26,079 nucleotides of DNA from Candidatus Saccharibacteria bacterium UBA5145 (GTDB lineage: Bacteria; Patescibacteriota; Saccharimonadia; Saccharimonadales; UBA4665). Of the stretch, positions 6,549-14,416 are shown piece after piece. The stretch covers positions 71,969-98,047 of the forward strand of contig DHXX01000011.1 of NCBI GenBank assembly GCA_002413865.1, written 5' to 3'. The translations under genes were made by a program, and so were the position numbers. The notes under the pieces were generated by a model. The model saw only the letters and a program-made list of their open reading frames with translations. It ran no database searches and was not told the origin of the DNA. The first letter of the stretch is position 1. Every line of letters begins with the position of its first letter.

Positions 6549-6893
6549 ATGAGTTCTACTGAAACCGGTCGTAAAGCCGAAGCGGCCGCTAAAGCTTACT
6601 TGGAAATGCGTCGCTTTGAGGTCGTCGAGCAGAACTTCCGCCGGCCACGCTGCGAAATCGATATCGTCGCTACCAAAGACGACGTCGCCTACCTCATAGA
6701 GGTCAAATATCGGCGGACCGACAGCCAGGGCAATGGGCTCGAGTACATCACCGCGACTAAACTGCGTCAGATGCGCTACGCCGCCGAGACGTGGGTCGAC
6801 GAATATAAGTGGCAACGCGACTACCGACTGTCGGCCATAGAAGTCGCCGGTAAAGACTTTACGATCATGCACTTCATCGAAGACGTCATCTAG
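6549..6893 (+). CDS. yraN: UPF0102/YraN family endonuclease-like protein
   Basis: A 114-aa member of the YraN (UPF0102) family, which has a restriction-endonuclease-like fold and is widely found beside rnhB; its cellular role is not established. Visible motifs are GRKAEAAAKAYLEMRRFEVVEQNFR at the N-terminus, then CEIDIVATKDDVAYLIEVKYRR (about 36-57), where E-x-D and E-x-K make the nuclease-like PD-(D/E)xK core; the usual Gly before EID is Cys here. Length agrees with the family. The gene has its own TATACA box and no Shine-Dalgarno. Confidence 0.9.
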   Translation: MSSTETGRKAEAAAKAYLEMRRFEVVEQNFRRPRCEIDIVATKDDVAYLIEVKYRRTDSQGNGLEYITATKLRQMRYAAETWVDEYKWQRDYRLSAIEVAGKDFTIMHFIEDVI

Positions 6894-6946
6894 GTCGTTT
6901 ACTTGTCATTAGTAACAGTTTATGACGATTGCTAAAGGAGTTATCA

Positions 6947-7534
6947 ATGAGCGAAGCAATGAACTACCGGCCTACCGTTGGCTCCACAACGCCCGAGCTT
7001 GACCAGGTACACGATTATCTACTGGCCATGTTGGCCGGGGATGAAGATCAATATAAACAGGCTTTAGGTGGGCTCGATAACGTAATGTACCGTACGCCTG
7101 ACTATTACGCCGATGAGGTACGGGTTCCTTCCCGCCTAATAACCAGTGCTATAACTAACTATGCGCAAGAACCTTCACCGATGACGCGCCTCGCGCTACA
7201 CGAATGGCAAACAACATCGACGGTTCGCGTTGTACGCGACATGATTCAGGGTAGACAGTTTCCGCTTGAGCAATTCGGAGCAGTTATCGACGATGTTCGG
7301 CACACCTTAGTGGCCATTGACGGGGGTCAGAAATCAAATACCCAACATGACAAGCAAATTCGAGGTGAAATCAGAGATGTTTGGTCGTATGCGGCGTGGC
7401 GTATTTCGGGGTACGTCAATCCAGTCGAGATGCGTCGGGCCGCCGAAGCCTATAAGTTCGTGGGGCGAAGTCGAACTTATGGTCGGATGATGGCGCGGGT
7501 TATGCTTGCCGAGCAGCAACGGGGTATGTACTGA
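6947..7534 (+). CDS. Uncharacterised 195-aa protein
   Basis: I do not recognise this protein. It starts at ATG 6947 with an excellent Shine-Dalgarno AAAGGAG six nt upstream, unlike its neighbours, most of which lack one; an in-frame TTG at 6929 lies before that site and is unlikely. The product is soluble, mixed charge and probably mostly helical, with no signal peptide, membrane segment or cysteine. Notable stretches are TPELDQVHDYLLAMLAGDEDQYKQAL, WQTTSTVRVVRDMIQGRQFPLEQFG and a basic Arg-rich end (MRRAAEAYKFVGRSRTYGRMMARVMLAEQQRG). Codon choice is richer in A/T-ending codons than flanking genes, which may indicate recent acquisition or low expression. It stands alone before the convergent aminopeptidase gene. 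Confidence 0.75.
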   Translation: MSEAMNYRPTVGSTTPELDQVHDYLLAMLAGDEDQYKQALGGLDNVMYRTPDYYADEVRVPSRLITSAITNYAQEPSPMTRLALHEWQTTSTVRVVRDMIQGRQFPLEQFGAVIDDVRHTLVAIDGGQKSNTQHDKQIRGEIRDVWSYAAWRISGYVNPVEMRRAAEAYKFVGRSRTYGRMMARVMLAEQQRGMY

Positions 7535-7623
7535 GCATTTGTCACGTGTTGCGGCTAATCGCTTAGAAATAACGTGAGGCTACCGTTCGAGTAGGCGAGA
7601 CTAAACTTGGTTGGGCGTGGGCG

Positions 7624-10176
7624 TTAGGCTTTGAAGTATTTTTTGACGGCGGCGAGGTCGCGCTGGCGCCAAGCGGCTTGCCACTGGATGGTCTCGACAC
7701 CTTGCTTGAACGGTCGATCGAAAGCCGGGCTCAAGTTTTTGCTGAAGAATTCGATGTAGGTGGGTAAAAAGGCTTCGTCGCTAAAGGCGCGCGCCGCGTA
7801 GTTGGGCATACGGAAAAAACTGAGGTCGGTGCCCAGGTTGTCTTTGAGCCACTCCCAGTGGCTGGTCATCCATTCCCAGGTAGCCTCACGGGCGTGGTGG
7901 TTCGAGAAGCTGTAGGCGATCCAGTAGCTGGCGTCTTGCAAGCGGACTTCCGGGCCGTCGATTTGGTCGAGGGCGCGCTGGATGAGTTCGGGTTGCTTGA
8001 AATTGGTCAGCGCGGCCGACAGGGTGACGCGCTCTTCGCTGCTGGCGCTAGTGTTGTGCATTATCAGGAGTTTGTCGAACTCGGCCGGGCCGCCGAGTCG
8101 GGAAACGGTACCGTAGACCACGCCGCGTAGGTCGGGGTGGACGTCTTCGGGCTGGTTCATGGCGGCGAAGCGCTTTTTGGCCTCTTTGACCACGGCCGGG
8201 TTCTCACCGAATGAAGCCAATCCAAGTATGGTTGGACGGAGTAATTTGTCGAAGTGGCTGTCGGCGGCTTTTTCTGCCCAGCCGAGCCGGGCCAACTGTT
8301 CGGCGACGAGTTGGCGGACGAATGGTTTCATCGCGGCGCGTATGTCCTCGTCGTCCATGACGGTGCGCAGACTACCGAGACTGGCGGCGATAACGTCCCA
8401 AACGACGACGCTGTCCTCGTGACCGTAGACCTCAAGCAACTTTAGGGCGTCGAGGGTGCTGGCATAGCCGGCTTTGGCGGCTTCGAAGCTGTCGGCCAGG
8501 AGGCCGAGACGGTCGAGGTCAGACAAGCGACCGTCGGAGACTGCCAGAGCGAGTTTGGCCAGGTGTTTTTCGTCATAGACGGTTCGGTAAAAGCCGGTTC
8601 GGTTGCGGTTGAGCAAGAAATCATCCTTCAGCCCAGTCGTCAAAACTGTTTCCTGGGCATCAACTAGGGTCTCGGTCACCGTCGACTCGCTAGCCAGCAA
8701 CGGAGTCGGCCAAGTATCGGCCGCTTTGCTGGCGTCCGGATTGAGGTAGAAGCGTTCTTGTTGCAGCTCGAGGTCATTATCACCAACCGTGGCCCGAATA
8801 ATCGGATAACCGGGCTGGGCCGTCCAGGTGCCCATAAAGTCGCTGACCGGTTTGCCCGACGCTTCCTCCCAAGCTTTCCAGAGGTCGGTCGAATCGGTAT
8901 TGCCGTAGGCGTGCTTTTTGAGATAGAGGCGCAGTCCATCGCGGAAATCGTCGGCGCCGAGGTACTGGTGGAGCATGTGCAAGACGCTGGCGCCCTTTTC
9001 GTAACTGATGGCGTCAAAGATGGTGCGGATTTCATCGGGGTGATTGACAGTGACTTGGATGGGGTGGGTGTTGTCGAGGGCGTCGAGTTTGAGGGCGATG
9101 CCCTGTTCGTCGACGATAAACTGGGTCCAGACCTTCCAATCGGGAAAGAGCTGATCGACGGCTAAGTAGCTCATCCAGCTAGCAAAGCTTTCGTTGAGCC
9201 ACAGGTCGGTCCACCAGCGCATCGTCACGAGGTTGCCGAACCATTGGTGGGTCAGTTCGTGGGCGACGACATTGGCGACGTATTGTTTGAGGTGCAGCGA
9301 GGTGTTGCGGGTATCGACCAACAAGGCTTGTTCGCGAAAGGTGATGCAGCCCCAGTTTTCCATGGCGCCGCTGGCGAAGTCGGGCAAGGCGATGAAATCA
9401 CATTTTGGCAGGGGATAGGGCGTATCGAAATATTCGTTATAAAACTCGAGGCATTTGACGGCGACGTCGAGGGCGAAGGCGGTGTGCTTGACATTGGCCG
9501 CCGTGGCGTAGGTCCGCACCACGACGCCGTCTTTGGTGGTGGCTTCCTTGTAGCCGAGCTCGCCGTAAGCGAAGGCCAGCAAGTAGGTGCTCATACGGGG
9601 GGTGGTTTCAAAGCTGGTGACAAGGTTCGGACCGTGCTTAACTTGGTGTTTGATTGGGGTATTGGCGATGACGGCTTCGCCGACCGGTGATGTTAGTGTC
9701 AAGTCAAAGCTGGCTTTGGCCTCGGGTTCGTCGATACACGGGAAAGCTTCGCGGGCGTGGTGACTTTCGAACTGGGTGGCGATGAGCTGTTTTTCAACAC
9801 CCTTATCGGTGAAAACGCACGGGTAGATGCCGTTCATGGCGCGGGTTATCTGACCCTTGAATTCTAACTTGATCGTGTAGGCACCGGGGTAGAGCTGGGC
9901 CGAGGTATGCAAGCGAACCTCGTCGTAGCTGTTGTGTTTATTGATGCGGCTAACGGGGAAGTCCTGATCGCCCTTTTTATCGTGCCGAGTGATTGTCACT
10001 GACGTAATGGTCAGTTCTTTTTGGTGGAAGGTCAGGCGTTCGCTGGGGCGACCGACTTTTTTGCCGGTGATCACGACGCTGCCGCTGAAGGTGGCGGCTT
10101 CGCGCATTGGCAGGAGGGAAAGTTCGTAGTGTTCTGGTTGAAATTGTTGGAATAATCGTCGGACTTTTTTGCTCAT
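7624..10176 (-). CDS. M1-family zinc aminopeptidase (PepN/ERAP type)
   Basis: An 850-aa cytoplasmic metallo-aminopeptidase that removes N-terminal residues from peptides. The substrate-binding motif GAMEN is at residues 270-274, the zinc motif HELTH at 306-310, and the third zinc ligand is the Glu of LWLNESFASW 18 residues later (about 329). The transition-state Tyr is in SYEKGASVLHML. The N-terminal beta-saddle (about 1-200) and the C-terminal helical ERAP1-like domain (about 520-850) are complete, so the length is normal. There is no signal peptide. In a host-dependent CPR cell such an enzyme would help recycle imported peptides (inference). A TACACT box ends 6 nt before the ATG, so the mRNA is probably leaderless. 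It is divergent from nusA. Confidence 0.96.
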   Translation of the reverse strand: MSKKVRRLFQQFQPEHYELSLLPMREAATFSGSVVITGKKVGRPSERLTFHQKELTITSVTITRHDKKGDQDFPVSRINKHNSYDEVRLHTSAQLYPGAYTIKLEFKGQITRAMNGIYPCVFTDKGVEKQLIATQFESHHAREAFPCIDEPEAKASFDLTLTSPVGEAVIANTPIKHQVKHGPNLVTSFETTPRMSTYLLAFAYGELGYKEATTKDGVVVRTYATAANVKHTAFALDVAVKCLEFYNEYFDTPYPLPKCDFIALPDFASGAMENWGCITFREQALLVDTRNTSLHLKQYVANVVAHELTHQWFGNLVTMRWWTDLWLNESFASWMSYLAVDQLFPDWKVWTQFIVDEQGIALKLDALDNTHPIQVTVNHPDEIRTIFDAISYEKGASVLHMLHQYLGADDFRDGLRLYLKKHAYGNTDSTDLWKAWEEASGKPVSDFMGTWTAQPGYPIIRATVGDNDLELQQERFYLNPDASKAADTWPTPLLASESTVTETLVDAQETVLTTGLKDDFLLNRNRTGFYRTVYDEKHLAKLALAVSDGRLSDLDRLGLLADSFEAAKAGYASTLDALKLLEVYGHEDSVVVWDVIAASLGSLRTVMDDEDIRAAMKPFVRQLVAEQLARLGWAEKAADSHFDKLLRPTILGLASFGENPAVVKEAKKRFAAMNQPEDVHPDLRGVVYGTVSRLGGPAEFDKLLIMHNTSASSEERVTLSAALTNFKQPELIQRALDQIDGPEVRLQDASYWIAYSFSNHHAREATWEWMTSHWEWLKDNLGTDLSFFRMPNYAARAFSDEAFLPTYIEFFSKNLSPAFDRPFKQGVETIQWQAAWRQRDLAAVKKYFKA

Positions 10177-10182
10177 TATTCC

Positions 10183-10188
10183 AGTGTA
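10183..10188 (-). promoter_or_regulatory. -10 box immediately upstream of the aminopeptidase gene (leaderless)
   Basis: TACACT on the minus strand ends 6 nt before the ATG at 10176, giving a predicted start of transcription at the start codon. It lies just outside the divergent nusA promoter. Confidence 0.55.
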
Positions 10189-10199
10189 GCACGCTGTTA

Positions 10200-10228
10200 T
10201 TGACGGCTACCAGTTTGCCGAGTATAAT
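10200..10228 (+). promoter_or_regulatory. nusA promoter
   Basis: TTGACG (10200-10205), exactly 17 nt, then a perfect TATAAT (10223-10228): one of the two strongest sigma70-type matches in the window. Transcription should begin near 10235, leaving a leader of about 75 nt that holds the terminator-like hairpin. Confidence 0.8.
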
Positions 10229-10240
10229 TAACATTGATGT

Positions 10241-10264
10241 CCGGCCACAGTGGTCGGCTTTTTT
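10241..10264 (+). terminator. Terminator-like hairpin in the nusA leader (possible attenuator)
   Basis: CCGGCCAC pairs with GTGGTCGG (10241-10257, one G-T pair) and is followed by C and six T. It begins only a few nucleotides after the predicted start site and more than 45 nt before the nusA ATG. Because no upstream + strand gene needs termination here, premature termination of nusA itself is the simplest reading. Confidence 0.6.
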
Positions 10265-10309
10265 ATAGCGAGACCATGGAATCAAGAAGAAATTAAGGAA
10301 GGAAATATT

Positions 10310-11473
10310 ATGGAATTAGATTTTAAACAACTCAGCGTCGCGATTCGGGCCATTGCCGAAGAGAAAAACCTGCCCGAAGCCACCGTGCAGGAGGTTGTCG
10401 AACAAGCCCTGGCTGCGGCTTACCGACGCGATTATGGCGACCGCGAGCAAGAGGTTCGGGTTAGCATGAACCTCAACACCGGTGAGGTCGATGCCTACGT
10501 AACTAAGGAAGTCGTCGAGCGGATTGGTGACCCCGCTTACGAAATTAGCTTGGTCGACGCCAGCGTCATGAAAAAGAATGCCGCCATTGGCGATATGATT
10601 GAAATTCACGAAAAGGTCGAAAGCTTCGGCCGGGTCGCCGCCCAGACCGCTAAGCAAGTCATTCTCCAGCGCCTGCGCGAAGCCGAGCGCGAAATCGTCA
10701 TGGATGAGTACGAAGACAAAATCGGAACCGTCATCAACGCCACGGTCGCCCGGGTGGAGGGCAATATCGTCCGGATCGATCTCGGCAAAGCCCAAGGCAT
10801 CATGCCCCGTAGCGAACAGATTCAAGGCGAGCGTTACTACCCCGGCCAGCGCCTCAAAGTCTTCCTAAAAGATGTCGAGCGCGGTTTCCGCGGCCCCCAA
10901 TTGGTCGTCTCCCGCGGCAACCATGAATTCATCGAATGGCTCTTCCGCAACGAAGTCCCCGAAATGGAAAGTGGTGCCGTTGAGATTAAGAACATCGCCC
11001 GTGAAGCTGGCGTTCGCAGTAAAATCGCCGTCGCTAGCAGCGTGCCCGGGGTCGACCCGGTCGGCACGTTCGTCGGCGGTCACGGTACTCGCGTCAATGC
11101 CGTTATGAGTGAAGTCGGCGAGCAAGAAAAGATCGACATCATTGTCTGGAGCGACGATACCGTCGGCTACATCACCAACGCCCTCAGCCCGACCCGCGTC
11201 ACGACGGTCATCCTCGACGAAGCCAACAAAAAGGCCCGCGTGCTCGTTCCCGAAGACCAATTGAGTATTGCCATCGGCAAGAGCGGTCAGAACGTCCGTT
11301 TGGCCAGCAAGCTGACCGGTTACGAACTCGATATCGAAGCCGACCGCGCCGAAGTCGCCGGTAGCAGCAATGGTGTCGAAGAAATTACCGAACTGCCCAA
11401 GCAACCAAAACTGAAGAAGAAAAGCGAACTCGAAAACAGCTTACTCGAAGCTATCGAAGAACACGGCGAATAA
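10310..11473 (+). CDS. nusA: Transcription termination/antitermination factor NusA
   Basis: A 387-aa NusA, which binds RNA polymerase near the flap and nascent RNA and modulates pausing, termination and antitermination. Domains in order: N-terminal RNAP-binding domain (about 1-125, MELDFKQLSVAIRAIAEEKNLPE), S1 domain (about 130-200, GTVINATVARVEGNIVRIDLGKAQGIMPRSEQ), KH1 (about 215-290, GVRSKIAVASSVPGVDPVGTFVGGHGTRVNAV) and KH2 (about 295-360, VLVPEDQLSIAIGKSGQNVRLAS). It lacks the acidic repeats of gammaproteobacterial NusA, as in most other bacteria. The ATG at 10310 is preceded by a strong AAGGAAGG; an in-frame GTG at 10250 would fall inside the leader hairpin. The usual partners rimP, rpsO/ylxR and infB are not adjacent. 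The leader hairpin suggests autoregulation. Confidence 0.96.
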   Translation: MELDFKQLSVAIRAIAEEKNLPEATVQEVVEQALAAAYRRDYGDREQEVRVSMNLNTGEVDAYVTKEVVERIGDPAYEISLVDASVMKKNAAIGDMIEIHEKVESFGRVAAQTAKQVILQRLREAEREIVMDEYEDKIGTVINATVARVEGNIVRIDLGKAQGIMPRSEQIQGERYYPGQRLKVFLKDVERGFRGPQLVVSRGNHEFIEWLFRNEVPEMESGAVEIKNIAREAGVRSKIAVASSVPGVDPVGTFVGGHGTRVNAVMSEVGEQEKIDIIVWSDDTVGYITNALSPTRVTTVILDEANKKARVLVPEDQLSIAIGKSGQNVRLASKLTGYELDIEADRAEVAGSSNGVEEITELPKQPKLKKKSELENSLLEAIEEHGE

Positions 11474-11477
11474 CCCG

Positions 11478-11801
11478 ATGGCCGAAGCTTGTCATTTGAG
11501 TTTGGGCGGCCCATTTTTTGATCAGACACGCTGTCTTGATACTTGCGAATTGCTCTGGGACAAGGCGGTTAGTGAAAATGCTAAGGCCGGCCGCTACGAC
11601 GACTATGAAGCTTCGGGTAAGGGAAGGGAGTTTGGTCGCGCAGATTGTAAACATTTAGATGCGGAGTTTTCGCAGGACGCGCTCTTTGCTTTAGGTGATC
11701 ATCTGCGACATTATGTCATCGTGGACCAGTGCGTATCTTGCGGTGAGCAGCTGGGCGAGCAGGGCTACGCCTTCACCTGCCCGTTGCCTTTAGAAATCTA
11801 A
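11478..11801 (+). CDS. Small cysteine-containing protein downstream of nusA
   Basis: A 107-aa ORF starting four nt after the nusA stop and so probably co-transcribed. I do not recognise it. It has seven cysteines: Cys5, Cys19, Cys23, Cys57, then Cys85-x2-Cys88 and Cys100, so a zinc ribbon in the second half (DQCVSCGEQLGEQGYAFTC) is plausible. It occupies the place where ylxR follows nusA in many genomes but lacks the YlxR motif GRGAYVC. There is no clear Shine-Dalgarno (the ATG follows the nusA stop closely, so translational coupling is likely). The stop codon abuts the CIRCE operator. Real coding is likely but not certain. Confidence 0.65.
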   Translation: MAEACHLSLGGPFFDQTRCLDTCELLWDKAVSENAKAGRYDDYEASGKGREFGRADCKHLDAEFSQDALFALGDHLRHYVIVDQCVSCGEQLGEQGYAFTCPLPLEI

Positions 11802-11802
11802 A

Positions 11803-11829
11803 TTAGCACTCTTGACCTAAGAGTGCTAA
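11803..11829. promoter_or_regulatory. CIRCE operator (HrcA binding site) upstream of clpC
   Basis: TTAGCACTC, a 9-nt spacer and GAGTGCTAA make a perfect match to the CIRCE consensus. It is the binding site of the heat-shock repressor HrcA. It lies 110 nt before clpC and one nt after the preceding stop. The palindrome followed by an A/T-rich run may also end the nusA transcript. Confidence 0.96.
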
Positions 11830-11840
11830 TTTATTATTAT
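11812..11840 (+). promoter_or_regulatory. clpC promoter overlapped by CIRCE
   Basis: TTGACC (11812-11817) lies in the CIRCE spacer, and TATTAT (11835-11840) follows after 17 nt. HrcA bound at CIRCE would cover the -35. Transcription would begin near 11847, about 90 nt before clpC. Confidence 0.7.
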
Positions 11841-11926
11841 TAAAGTAGTAAATCCTATGGCCTAACCGAAAGATTTATCAGGGCAGTAAATAAGAATAAT
11901 TACAGCTGGTTTGTAATGAAAGGTGG

Positions 11927-11932
11927 TATAAA
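11927..11932 (+). promoter_or_regulatory. Possible second, leaderless -10 box of clpC
   Basis: TATAAA ends 6 nt before the ATG at 11939, the same spacing as other genes here. The AAGGTGG just upstream could instead serve as a Shine-Dalgarno for the longer CIRCE-controlled transcript, at an unusually long spacing of about 12 nt. Confidence 0.4.
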
Positions 11933-11938
11933 AAGACT

Positions 11939-14416
11939 ATGATGCCTAATTCCCCCGACTTCCAAGAATTTTTAAATCATTTAACCAACAATGCTTTGCA
12001 GAGTTTGAAGCACGCTGATGCCATCGCGCGTGGTTTCGGCAGTGCCTATGTCGGTACCGAACACTTGTTGCTGGGCGTCTTGGCCCAGGACAGCAGTATG
12101 GGTTCCAAGATCCTCGAAGGGGCCGGTGTGACCCTCGATCGGGCTCGTTTGGCCCTCAATTTGACGCCCAAAACCCTCGTTATCAACATGGGCGCCAAGG
12201 GCTTGAGTGAAACGGCCAAGTTAACCCTCAAAATGGCCTATGACGTCGCCCAAGATTACAGCCAGGAGTTTTGCGGGACGGAGCACATTCTGTACAGTAT
12301 CCTGACCCAAAAGAATGCTCGTGCCACTATCCTGATGCGCGATATGAACATCGACGTCGAAGGCTTGACCAGTGAACTTGAACAATTTCTCAATCGCCAA
12401 CAATACGAAGAAACCGAGAGCGGTACCGATAATCGACGGCGTGGCAAAAAAGCCAAGAAAACGGCGCTCGATTTTTACGGCACCGATTTAACGGCTCAGG
12501 CCCGCAATGGTCAGCTCGACCCCGTCGTTGGCCGCGAGCAACAGATTCGCCGCGTCATCACCATCCTAAATCGCCGCACCAAGAACAACCCAGTTTTAAT
12601 CGGTGAACCGGGCGTCGGCAAGACGGCCATCGTCGAGGGCCTGGCCCAACGGATCATCAGCGAAGACGTCCCGGACAGTTTGATTGATAAACGTATCGTC
12701 ATGCTCGACCTAGCCGGGATGATTGCCGGCACCAAGTACCGCGGCGAGTTCGAAGAGCGCCTCAAAAAAGTCATGACCGAGCTCGAAAAAGACACCAAAA
12801 CAATTGTCTTTATCGACGAGCTCCACCTGATTGTCGGCGCCGGTGCGGCCGAAGGCGCCATGGACGCTGGTAATATCCTCAAGCCGGCCCTGGCCCGGAG
12901 CAAAATTCAAGTCGTCGGCGCGACGACCACCGCCGAGTACACCAAGCACATCGAAAAAGACGCCGCCCTCGAGCGTCGCTTTCAACCGATCCAGGTACCC
13001 GAAACTACCCCCGGCGAGACCCTCGCTATCCTGAAGGGGCTCCGCAAGCACTACGAAAACTTTCACGGTGTCAAAATTGGCGACGAAGTTCTGCAGGACG
13101 CCGTTATCCTAGCGGGGCGTTATGTCCAAGACCGTTTTATGCCCGATAAGGCGATTGATCTGATTGACGAGTCGGCCGCCCACCTACGCGTCGACAAGGG
13201 CAAGACCTCTCCCGAAGTCCGTAAGCTCCAAAAGGAGCTCAAACTGCTCAATACGCGCACCGATGACGCCGTCGAGTCGGAAGATTACGAACAAGCCGCC
13301 AAATTGAAAACGCGCGTCAGCCAAATCAACGACGAGTTGGCCAAGTTACACGCCAAAGATAAAGCCGCCAAACGTTTGACGCTGACCAGCGAAGATTTAG
13401 CCGACGTCGTTTCGCGGATGACCGGCGTGCCCGTCAAGAAAGTCATCCGCTCCGAAGCCAGATACTTACTCTCGCTCGAAAAAACCCTTGCCAAATACAT
13501 CGTCGGCCAACAAGAGGCCGTTGAGGCCGTCGCCAAGGCCGTGCGCCGCAACCGCTCCGGCATCTCCAGCGACAAACGGCCGATTGGTTCGTTCGTTTTT
13601 CTGGGACCAACCGGCGTCGGTAAGACCGAATTAGCCCGCGTTCTGGCGCGTGAGTTCTTTGGCAGTGATAGCTCTTTGGTTAAGATCGATATGAGCGAGT
13701 TTGGCGAATCGCACAACGTGTCGCGCTTGGTCGGCGCGCCGGCCGGTTACGTCGGTTATGACGAAGGCGGCCAGCTGACCGACAAGATTCGCCGCCAACC
13801 GTACAGCCTGGTGCTCTTCGATGAAATCGAAAAAGCCCACCCCGATGTCTTCAACATGCTCTTGCAGATGCTCGAGGACGGTTATTTGACGGACGCCAAA
13901 GGCCGTCGCATCGACTTTACTAATACTATTGTCATTATGACGAGTAATATCGGCGCCCAAAAACTGCAAAAGGAGGCCAGCTTTGGCTTTCACGCTACCA
14001 GCACCAGTGACCTAAAAGACCTCGACGCCCTGCACGAAGCCAATAAGAGCCTCGTCTTGGATGAGCTCAAAAAGTTAATGCGTCCGGAGCTGCTCAACCG
14101 CATCGACAAAACCATCGTCTTCCACGGTTTGACCAAAAAAGACATCTTCAAGATCATCGACTTGCAGATTAATGAGCTGAAGTCGCGTTTGCAACGCAAG
14201 GGGTTGAGTGTCCAATTATCTACTGCCGCCAAACAATACCTGCTCGAAAAGGGTTACGACGCCCACAACGGCGTCCGGCCGCTGCGGCGCTTGATTCAAG
14301 ACACCATCGAAGACCACGTGGCCATGAACTTGCTCGATGAAAAGTTCGCCAAAGGTGATATTATTCAGGTAGCCGCCAAACACGGTGCGCTCGCCTATGC
14401 AACAACCAACGAATAA
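11939..14416 (+). CDS. clpC: ATP-dependent Clp protease ATP-binding subunit ClpC
   Basis: An 825-aa Hsp100 unfoldase that feeds substrates to ClpP. Two Clp-N repeats (about 10-150, GTEHLLLGVLAQDSS and GTEHILYSILTQKN), first AAA+ module with Walker A GEPGVGKT at 222-229 and Walker B VFIDELH at 290-296, a UVR-type middle segment (about 441-470, EDYEQAAKLKTRV), and a second AAA+ module with Walker A GPTGVGKTE at 556-564 and VLFDEIEKAHPD from 625. A short middle domain and the FGF tripeptide (SFGFHATS, after MTSNIGAQKLQKEA), placed like the ClpP-docking loop, make it ClpC rather than ClpB. Two adjacent ATGs (11939, 11942) are possible. Control by CIRCE/HrcA is clear from the sequence; no CtsR site was seen. 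Confidence 0.96.
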   Translation: MMPNSPDFQEFLNHLTNNALQSLKHADAIARGFGSAYVGTEHLLLGVLAQDSSMGSKILEGAGVTLDRARLALNLTPKTLVINMGAKGLSETAKLTLKMAYDVAQDYSQEFCGTEHILYSILTQKNARATILMRDMNIDVEGLTSELEQFLNRQQYEETESGTDNRRRGKKAKKTALDFYGTDLTAQARNGQLDPVVGREQQIRRVITILNRRTKNNPVLIGEPGVGKTAIVEGLAQRIISEDVPDSLIDKRIVMLDLAGMIAGTKYRGEFEERLKKVMTELEKDTKTIVFIDELHLIVGAGAAEGAMDAGNILKPALARSKIQVVGATTTAEYTKHIEKDAALERRFQPIQVPETTPGETLAILKGLRKHYENFHGVKIGDEVLQDAVILAGRYVQDRFMPDKAIDLIDESAAHLRVDKGKTSPEVRKLQKELKLLNTRTDDAVESEDYEQAAKLKTRVSQINDELAKLHAKDKAAKRLTLTSEDLADVVSRMTGVPVKKVIRSEARYLLSLEKTLAKYIVGQQEAVEAVAKAVRRNRSGISSDKRPIGSFVFLGPTGVGKTELARVLAREFFGSDSSLVKIDMSEFGESHNVSRLVGAPAGYVGYDEGGQLTDKIRRQPYSLVLFDEIEKAHPDVFNMLLQMLEDGYLTDAKGRRIDFTNTIVIMTSNIGAQKLQKEASFGFHATSTSDLKDLDALHEANKSLVLDELKKLMRPELLNRIDKTIVFHGLTKKDIFKIIDLQINELKSRLQRKGLSVQLSTAAKQYLLEKGYDAHNGVRPLRRLIQDTIEDHVAMNLLDEKFAKGDIIQVAAKHGALAYATTNE

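Noticed and set aside
9244..9690. 148-aa + strand frame inside the aminopeptidase gene
   Set aside because: Opposite the GAMEN/HELTH active-site region of a complete M1 enzyme; Gly/Val-rich composition typical of antisense shadows.
10865..11404. 179-aa minus-strand frame opposite nusA
   Set aside because: Shadow of nusA, whose S1 and KH domains are unambiguous.
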